10,049 nt of DNA from CAZGYE01 sp964530165 (GTDB lineage Bacteria; Planctomycetota; Planctomycetia; Planctomycetales; Planctomycetaceae), in assembly GCA_964530165.1 (NCBI GenBank), contig CAZGYE010000221.1:1-10049 (forward strand), given 5' to 3'. The first letter of the stretch is position 1. Each line of letters begins with the position of its first letter. Shown here in pieces: positions 1 to 4,600 of this stretch. The notes below the pieces were generated by a model. It worked only from the letters and a program-made list of their open reading frames with translations, ran no database searches and had not been told where the DNA came from. A program made the position numbers and the translations under genes.

Positions 1-58
1 GCCCGCCCGGCAGAACAAGGGGTTTCGCGGCAGCAACTGATCAACTTGGGCTAGACAT

Positions 59-130
59 GCTCGTTGCTCCTGGAATGACCAAGTTTCTGATACCACCAAA
101 ACAACTCTTGGTTGTACCAGAGCAACGAGC
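59..130. repeat. Nested inverted repeat (hairpin element)
   Basis: The outer arms, GCTCGTTGCTCCTGG (59-73) and CCAGAGCAACGAGC (117-130), pair with a single one-base bulge. An inner pair, ACCAAG (78-83) with CTTGGT (107-112), extends the structure, so the whole segment can fold as one long stem with a small internal bubble. The GAGCAACGAGC arm resembles dispersed palindromic elements I associate with planctomycete and cyanobacterial genomes; that is recollection, not a search. It lies in gene-free DNA. It could be a non-autonomous mobile hairpin or the terminator region of a gene to the left of the window, although no T-tract follows it. Confidence 0.7.
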
Positions 131-151
131 TTTCATCCCCATCTACATCTC

Positions 152-279
152 AGCCCGGATTATTCATAGATTGTCGCCGTGGCACCCAAACCGACAACTT
201 GTTGTCGCATTCCACGGGTTTCACGGCACATCCAACGACGACAAGTCGTCGGTTTGGGTTTCTATGAATAATCCGGGCT
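152..279. repeat. MITE-like palindromic element with 19-bp terminal inverted repeats
   Basis: The ends are perfect inverted copies: AGCCCGGATTATTCATAGA at 152-170 and its complement at 261-279. Inside them is a second inverted pair of 23-bp units at 185-207 (forward) and 236-258 (reverse). Each unit is CCCAAAC followed by a self-pairing part, CGACAACTTGTTGTCG in the first and, read on the minus strand, CGACGACTTGTCGTCG in the second. The element is about 128 bp with no coding capacity, so it looks like a non-autonomous palindromic element of the MITE or REP type. The same 23-bp unit returns three times at 2535-2638. I see no transposase in the window and no clear target-site duplication. Confidence 0.75.
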
Positions 280-572
280 CAGAGGATGTTTGAGAAGCAC
301 GGCGAAATGCGCCAATCCACCTCGTGGAAAAGAAGTTGTAGCGATCGTAGGCCCTCGTCTGTTGCTGTCGGCTCAATACGCAATGTCGCTGCCTCTGCGA
401 ATTGGACACCCTCCGGTTCCTGACCTACCTTTTCCAAGGACGTACCTCGGACACGTTGCGCCCCTGGTCGGCACAAGCGATAGAACCGCGACGAGTCTCG
501 GGCGTTCTCTCGACGTACACGACCCCCGGTTCGGCTGGGGAGAATCGACACCGACCAAGAGGATGTTGGACC
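280..572. other. Gene-free leader before the histidine kinase
   Basis: About 290 bases with no gene I can support. The kinase frame stays open upstream to a possible TTG at 402, but translation of 402-572 gives an arginine- and proline-rich stretch with no domain, and a much better start lies at 573. The only clear signal is the Shine-Dalgarno AGAGGA at 558-563, nine bases before that ATG. I looked for a promoter and found no convincing -35/-10 pair, so the operon's start of transcription is unplaced. It may lie here or further left. Confidence 0.5.
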
Positions 573-2114
573 ATGAAGGTGGGGAAATCGATCTGGTTGC
601 CGTTGCTCATCCCGTCGATTGGCTGCGGCGTTCCGGCGGCGATCGGCGCCTACGTGGTTCTGGGGAGCCTGACAGCAGCGCTGTTCGTCATCGGAGGCTC
701 TCTGGCGGCCGCGATCCTCACCGCGCAGCGAATCAGGCGAAACTCACAGCGGGCCAGCGCCCAATTACGGCGACCAGAACTCCGCAGTCCGGATCTGATA
801 GGGACGGGTGTTTATCATAGCTTGTTGGCTGAAGCGATCGGTCTGCTGGAAGGTCTCCAGCGAGAGAGCAAAGACGCATCTCGCCAGAAGACCGAGCTGG
901 AAGCCCACGCCCACGTTCAGCAGAAGCAGACCCGCCGGCTCGAATCGGCGTTGAACTGTCTCGTACAACCGGTGCTGATTACCGACCCTCGAGATCAACT
1001 GTTGTTCTGCAACCCGCCCGCGATGCGTTTGTTTCACCCGGATGCTCTCGTGACGGCCGATTCAAACGGTGTCGTGCGGCAGCTTGACCTGAACCAGGTC
1101 CCGGCGATTCGCCAACTCGTCGAGGAAACGCGAACACGCAACGCTGCAACCGATCACCGTGACTGTGAATTCGAATTGCACAACGGCGAAGAAACCTTGG
1201 CCTACCGCGCCACGGCCACCAATGTCTTTGAGAATGGCCAGGCGGTCTTTGAGAACAACCGGAGGTTGCTCGGCGTGGTCACCGTCCTTGCGGACATTCG
1301 AGATGAACGCGAACAAAAGACTCGACACGCAGAGTTCGTTTCGTCGGTCTGCCACGAACTGAAAACACCGATGGCCAGCATCAAGGCCTTCATCGAGATG
1401 CTGATGGACGGCGACGTCACCGAAACCGACGAGCAAATGGAGTTGTACGGATTCATCGACGTGCAGATTGACCGCTTGACCCGGCTGGTGAACAACATGC
1501 TCAACCTGACACGCATTCAAAGCGGCGTCATCAAGATCAATCGCGAAGACTGCGAGCTGAACGACGTGCTCGGGAAGGCGCTCTCGGTGGTGCAGCCCAT
1601 GGCGGAAGAAAAGCAGATCCGCGTGATCTCCGAACTGAGTGAACTGTACTTCCCGGTCCACGTTGATCGGGACGTCTTCGGGCAGGCGGTGATCAATCTG
1701 CTCTCCAACGCCGTGAAGTACACACCGGGTGGTGGTGAAGTTCGCTTGCGAAGCCGCATGGAGGAGAACGAAGCGATCATCGACGTCCGCGACAACGGCA
1801 TGGGCATCCCCGAGGAGTCGTTGCCGCATATCTTCGACCGCTTCTACCGCGTGCCGCAGAACAACAAAGCCGCTGCGGGAACCGGACTGGGACTCTCGCT
1901 GGTGCATTACATCGTCACCGAACTTCACAACGGCAAGATTTCGGTTGACTCGACGGTCGACGCGGGCACCTGCTTTACGGTGACCATCCCGCTCGGACAC
2001 GTCGATCAAAGCCGCAAAACAGTTGAGAGTCGAGTGTTGAGAGTCCAGAGAGATAGTCGTCCTCAACCCTCAACTCTCAATCCTCAACTCTCAACCCTCA
2101 ACTCTCAACTCTAG
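573..2114 (+). CDS. Membrane-bound PAS sensor histidine kinase (PhoR/ResE/WalK type)
   Basis: A 513-residue sensor kinase that should autophosphorylate on histidine and pass the phosphate to a response regulator, probably the one encoded next. Residues about 7-50 form one or two membrane spans with almost no loop between them, so it lacks a large external sensor domain. Charged, probably helical residues 85-125 lead to a PAS-like domain at about 125-245. The H-box has phosphoacceptor H261 in HELKTP. The ATPase domain has the N-box around N375-N379, DNG at 407-409, FDRFYR at 421-426 and GTGLGLSLV at 436-444. The ATG at 573 is chosen for its AGAGGA ribosome binding site (558-563) and because the membrane segment follows at once. 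Function should end near residue 480: residues 483-513 are translated from a heptamer repeat array and include the period PQPSTLN-PQLSTLN. The phosphate sensed is not implied by the PhoR resemblance; the signal is unknown. Confidence 0.93.
   Translation: MKVGKSIWLPLLIPSIGCGVPAAIGAYVVLGSLTAALFVIGGSLAAAILTAQRIRRNSQRASAQLRRPELRSPDLIGTGVYHSLLAEAIGLLEGLQRESKDASRQKTELEAHAHVQQKQTRRLESALNCLVQPVLITDPRDQLLFCNPPAMRLFHPDALVTADSNGVVRQLDLNQVPAIRQLVEETRTRNAATDHRDCEFELHNGEETLAYRATATNVFENGQAVFENNRRLLGVVTVLADIRDEREQKTRHAEFVSSVCHELKTPMASIKAFIEMLMDGDVTETDEQMELYGFIDVQIDRLTRLVNNMLNLTRIQSGVIKINREDCELNDVLGKALSVVQPMAEEKQIRVISELSELYFPVHVDRDVFGQAVINLLSNAVKYTPGGGEVRLRSRMEENEAIIDVRDNGMGIPEESLPHIFDRFYRVPQNNKAAAGTGLGLSLVHYIVTELHNGKISVDSTVDAGTCFTVTIPLGHVDQSRKTVESRVLRVQRDSRPQPSTLNPQLSTLNSQL
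2021..2110. repeat. Inverted pair of heptamer tandem arrays inside the kinase 3' end
   Basis: The left array (2021-2048) is four 7-bp units: AGTTGAG, AGTCGAG, TGTTGAG, AGTCCAG. The right array (2062-2110) is seven exact-phase units in the opposite orientation: CTCAACC, CTCAACT, CTCAATC, CTCAACT, CTCAACC, CTCAACT, CTCAACT. The two can pair into a long imperfect hairpin with a loop of about 13 bases. The whole structure is inside the kinase reading frame, which stops at 2112-2114 directly after the last unit. Because 7 is not a multiple of 3, the right array encodes a seven-residue period. Confidence 0.9.
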
Positions 2115-2125
2115 GAATGAAAAGC

Positions 2126-2515
2126 ATGACCACTCGGATCGTTGTTTGTGACGACGAAACACACATCACACGGGCCATCAACATGAAACTGACGAAAGCA
2201 GGATTCGCGGTGGAAACGGCGCCGGACGGACAGGCCGCCTGGGAATCCATCCAGCGTGAAACGCCGGCGCTTTTGATTACCGACTACCAGATGCCCCGCA
2301 TGGACGGACTGACGCTTTGCCGGCAGATGCGTTCCGAGACGGCCACCAGCCAGGTGCCGATCATCCTACTGACGGCCAAAGGATTTGAATTGGAGGACGA
2401 CCAATTGAAAGCGGAACTTGGGCTTTCAGAGATCGTGCCGAAGCCTTTCAGTCCGCGCGAGCTGTTGAAATCTGTGCAGAGCACACTCGGAATGACTGAG
2501 CCTGCAACCGCCTAG
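2126..2515 (+). CDS. Single-domain (CheY-like) response regulator
   Basis: A 129-residue protein made of one receiver domain and nothing else. The acidic pocket is D9-D10, the phosphoacceptor is D53 in LLITDYQMPRMDG, and the switch residues T83 and K106 (in the KPF motif) are present, so it should be phosphorylated normally. There is no DNA-binding or enzymatic output domain, so it presumably acts by binding a partner protein, as CheY, PilG and PilH do, or as a phosphorelay step. The kinase stop codon is 11 bases upstream, which suggests the two are partners. An ATG at 2117 is possible, but AGGA at 2113-2116 touches it; the same AGGA is nine bases from the ATG at 2126, so the later start is preferred. 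The partner could be the pilus machinery encoded downstream, but nothing in this sequence proves that. Confidence 0.92.
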   Translation: MTTRIVVCDDETHITRAINMKLTKAGFAVETAPDGQAAWESIQRETPALLITDYQMPRMDGLTLCRQMRSETATSQVPIILLTAKGFELEDDQLKAELGLSEIVPKPFSPRELLKSVQSTLGMTEPATA

Positions 2516-2531
2516 CAGGGATCATTCCGAG
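2486..2531 (+). terminator. Hairpin straddling the response-regulator stop codon
   Basis: CTCGGAATGA (2486-2495) pairs perfectly over 10 bp with TCATTCCGAG (2522-2531). Within it CCTGC (2501-2505) pairs with GCAGG (2515-2519), leaving a nine-base loop. The stop codon TAG at 2513-2515 lies inside the structure. There is no T-run after it, so a classical intrinsic terminator is not shown. An RNA 3'-end stabiliser, an attenuator between the two-component pair and the cyclase, or part of the neighbouring repeat insertion are all possible. Confidence 0.45.
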
Positions 2532-2534
2532 CAA

Positions 2535-2638
2535 CCCAAACCGACGACTTGTCGTCGTCGGATCAACCCAAACCGACGACTTGTCGTCGCTAGATGCAGT
2601 GGAACCAGTGGATTCCGACAACAAGTTGTCGGTTTGGG
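2535..2638. repeat. Cluster of three 23-bp palindromic units
   Basis: Two forward copies at 2535-2557 and 2567-2589 are identical: CCCAAAC followed by CGACGACTTGTCGTCG. A third copy at 2616-2638 is inverted and carries the other variant, which on the minus strand reads CCCAAAC followed by CGACAACTTGTTGTCG. Each unit can fold as a short hairpin around CTTG. These are the same units found inside the element at 152-279. They fill the space between the response regulator and the cyclase and run into the open frame upstream of the cyclase start, so the cyclase N-terminus should not be extended through them. Confidence 0.9.
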
Positions 2639-2655
2639 TGCCGCCAGGGCAACTG

Positions 2656-4194
2656 ATGAACAATGCCACTCACGAACACACCTTGAGCTGCGAACCTTCG
2701 ATGCACGAGAATTCCCCAACCACTCAGTTGTGGACCTATTCCCTGCTGATCATTTCGCTGAGTCCGCTGGCGGCCTATTTCGGCTCGCAGTGGGGTTGGA
2801 CTCCGGGCGCGGCGTCGCTGGCGATTCTTGCGGTTCCCACCTGCGCGGCGGCATTGACGGGCAGTCGCTCCACGGCGCTGATCGTGGCTGCGTTGTCAGC
2901 CGGCGGTTGTCTCTTCGAAGCGATCTTTGCAGCCAGCGTGACCGATGCCGGGCTTCATCTTTCGTTTCCGCTGTTTGCCGCGGGCAGCTTTCTCGCGGCA
3001 ACCGCCGCCGTCGCGACCGTCGTCGATCGCCTGCGAGAACGCGTTTGGCGGCTTGAAGAGCAAAACACCCAGCACGTGCGCGAGCTCTATCGGAAAAACC
3101 GGGAGGAAGCAATCGCGGATGCCGAACAAACCACAGCCGTCAAGGACGAAGCGGCAGACCGTACAGAGCCGCTCGAAAGAGACCACGTGAATTACCCGAT
3201 GCTGCTGTTGACGCTGCAGGACATCGGCCGACGCGTTTCCACCAACCTCGATCTCGATACTCTCATTCCCACCATCCAGAGCACTGCCAAAGCGTCGCTG
3301 AAATGCGGCCAGTGCCAGGTCTATTTCTGGAACGCTCGCAAAGATGTGCTGAGGAACGCTCTTAGGGCCCAACAGCGCGAGCGGACTGAGTACGTGCCGC
3401 ATCCGCAGACCGGAATGGCCGGATGGGTGCTCCGACACAGACAAATTCTGACCCGCCAGACCATCCAAGCCGATTACGACCTGCACACATTGCTCGAGGA
3501 AGAGCCGGTCGTGCCCGACGCCATCGCCCCGTTGTCGGTCGGCGGCGAACTGCTCGGCCTGCTGATCGTCGACAAGATCGAGCAGGATTCGCAGACCTTT
3601 GTCCGCCTGCTCTACGTTCTGGCAAACATCTATGCTCTGGGGATCAAGAACGCGCAGCTTTTCAAGCGGATCGAAGAAATGGCCCGGCGGGACGGGCTGA
3701 CCGGCCTGCTGAACCATGCCAGCTTCCAGCAGGAACTGCAGAAGCTGGTTGAACAGGCGTCTGGCTCGACGCCGCTGTGCGTCGTGATGTGCGACGTCGA
3801 CCATTTCAAGAAGTTCAACGACACGTACGGGCATCAGGCCGGCGATCAAGTGTTGCGCGACGTCGCGCGGCAATGGAAGGCCATCGTCCCCGATCACGCC
3901 GTGCTGGCGCGCTACGGGGGTGAGGAATTCATCTGCGCCATCCCGCAGGACGATCTGACGCGAGGCCGCGAGTTGGCGGAACTCCTCCGCGAAAGCATCG
4001 AAAGCTGCATCATCGATTTCGAGGGTCAGGAGCTGCACGTTACGGCTAGTTTCGGCGTCGCGGAGTTCGGCCCGCCCGCCAAGACAACGCAAGAGCTGAT
4101 TCGCCTGGCAGACGAAGCGCTTTACAAGGCCAAAGAGACCGGACGGAATCGCATCGTTTGCGCTGAGAGTCGAGAGTCGAGAGTTGAGAGTTGA
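2656..4194 (+). CDS. Membrane GAF-GGDEF diguanylate cyclase
   Basis: A 512-residue enzyme predicted to make cyclic di-GMP from two GTP. Residues about 27-122 hold roughly four hydrophobic segments (a membrane sensor region I do not recognise as a named family), 123-165 is a charged likely coiled coil, 185-335 is a GAF-like domain, and 340-505 is the GGDEF domain. Active-site features are present: DGLTGLLN at 346-353, metal and substrate residues in CDVDHFKKFND (379-389), and signature GGEEF at 421-425. The allosteric I-site RxxD is absent: P412 and A415 occupy those places. Upstream frame extension to 2581 is only translated repeat, so the ATG at 2656 is used; ATG 2701 (M16) is an alternative and neither has a strong ribosome binding site. 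The last residues, ESRESRVES, are translated heptamer repeats. Confidence 0.92.
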   Translation: MNNATHEHTLSCEPSMHENSPTTQLWTYSLLIISLSPLAAYFGSQWGWTPGAASLAILAVPTCAAALTGSRSTALIVAALSAGGCLFEAIFAASVTDAGLHLSFPLFAAGSFLAATAAVATVVDRLRERVWRLEEQNTQHVRELYRKNREEAIADAEQTTAVKDEAADRTEPLERDHVNYPMLLLTLQDIGRRVSTNLDLDTLIPTIQSTAKASLKCGQCQVYFWNARKDVLRNALRAQQRERTEYVPHPQTGMAGWVLRHRQILTRQTIQADYDLHTLLEEEPVVPDAIAPLSVGGELLGLLIVDKIEQDSQTFVRLLYVLANIYALGIKNAQLFKRIEEMARRDGLTGLLNHASFQQELQKLVEQASGSTPLCVVMCDVDHFKKFNDTYGHQAGDQVLRDVARQWKAIVPDHAVLARYGGEEFICAIPQDDLTRGRELAELLRESIESCIIDFEGQELHVTASFGVAEFGPPAKTTQELIRLADEALYKAKETGRNRIVCAESRESRVES

Positions 4195-4200
4195 GAGTTG
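4162..4200. repeat. GTTGAGA heptamer array at the cyclase stop
   Basis: Five 7-bp units in phase, GCTGAGA, GTCGAGA, GTCGAGA, GTTGAGA and GTTGAGA (4162-4196), followed by a decaying sixth. It belongs to the same sequence family as the left array at 2021-2048. The cyclase frame enters the array, passes a CGA at 4171-4173 where a consensus unit would give TGA, and stops at the TGA of the fifth unit (4192-4194), exactly 21 bases later. Confidence 0.88.
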
Positions 4201-4221
4201 GAAGCGAATTCGGGATTGAAC

Positions 4222-4249
4222 AATCTAAAATCCAAAATTGAAAATCGAC
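4222..4249. repeat. AATCYAA heptamer array before the STAS gene
   Basis: Four 7-bp units in phase: AATCTAA, AATCCAA, AATTGAA, AATCGAC. This is a different heptamer class from the GTTGAGA array 22 bases upstream. It occupies the place where the ribosome binding site of the STAS gene should be, and no good Shine-Dalgarno is visible there. A+T-rich heptamers of this kind resemble the short tandemly repeated repetitive (STRR) sequences described from filamentous cyanobacteria. Confidence 0.7.
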
Positions 4250-4250
4250 G

Positions 4251-4586
4251 ATGCAGATAACGACAGAAACCTTCGGCAACGTTCTGGTCGTCCACACGCC
4301 CGACGAACTGACCGAAGATACCGAAGTGGCATTCTTGGATGCCTTGGAGAAACCAATCGCCGCCGGACAGGTCAACATTGTGCTGCAGATGGATCGCAGC
4401 GAAAGCTACGACAGCGCCGGGTTGTCCGCCCTGGTCGATTTGCAGGACCGGCTTCGCGAAGAGGGCGGCAACCTGAAAGTCAGCGGGCTCGACGACCCAG
4501 GACGCAAGATCTTTGAAGTCACGCGGCTCCAAGAGCGGTTCGATTTGTTCGAGTCGGTCATCGACGCCGTCTCCAGCTTTCGCTAG
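4251..4586 (+). CDS. STAS-domain protein (anti-sigma factor antagonist-like)
   Basis: A 111-residue single STAS domain. The fold is indicated by the opening beta strand VLVVHTP (11-17), the acidic helix after it, and the hallmark segment DSAGLSALVDL at 54-64. S55 sits where SpoIIAA/RsbV-type proteins are phosphorylated by a cognate switch kinase. In that family the unphosphorylated form binds the kinase or anti-sigma factor and so releases its target. No RsbW-like kinase or PP2C phosphatase is encoded in the window, so the partner must be elsewhere or the protein acts differently. It lies 14 bases upstream of pilB with AGGA overlapping its stop, so it is probably co-translated with the pilus motor. 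The start ATG gives a normal STAS N-terminus but has no obvious ribosome binding site; a heptamer array lies in front. Confidence 0.85.
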   Translation: MQITTETFGNVLVVHTPDELTEDTEVAFLDALEKPIAAGQVNIVLQMDRSESYDSAGLSALVDLQDRLREEGGNLKVSGLDDPGRKIFEVTRLQERFDLFESVIDAVSSFR

Positions 4587-4600
4587 GAATACACGACCCC

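Noticed and set aside
1..54. Possible C-terminal end of a gene lying left of the window, frame 1, stop TAG at 52-54
   Set aside because: Only 17 residues are visible with no recognisable motif, and another frame is also open here; not enough to call.
57..293. Open frame of 78 codons
   Set aside because: It runs straight through both palindromic elements, so the peptide is translated repeat; no ribosome binding site.
361..407. Sigma-70-like hexamers before the kinase
   Set aside because: TTGCTG and TTGGAC can be picked out, but no acceptable -10 lies at the right distance.
402..572. Upstream extension of the kinase to a TTG start
   Set aside because: The added 57 residues have no domain character, and the ATG at 573 has a well-spaced AGAGGA and is followed directly by the membrane segment.
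2535..2638. CRISPR-like array of 23-bp repeats
   Set aside because: Only three copies, one inverted, with unequal short gaps of 9 and 26 bases and no cas genes; it is a palindromic repeat cluster.
2581..2655. Upstream extension of the cyclase
   Set aside because: The extra residues come from the 23-bp repeat units and the inverted copy, so they are very unlikely to be native protein.
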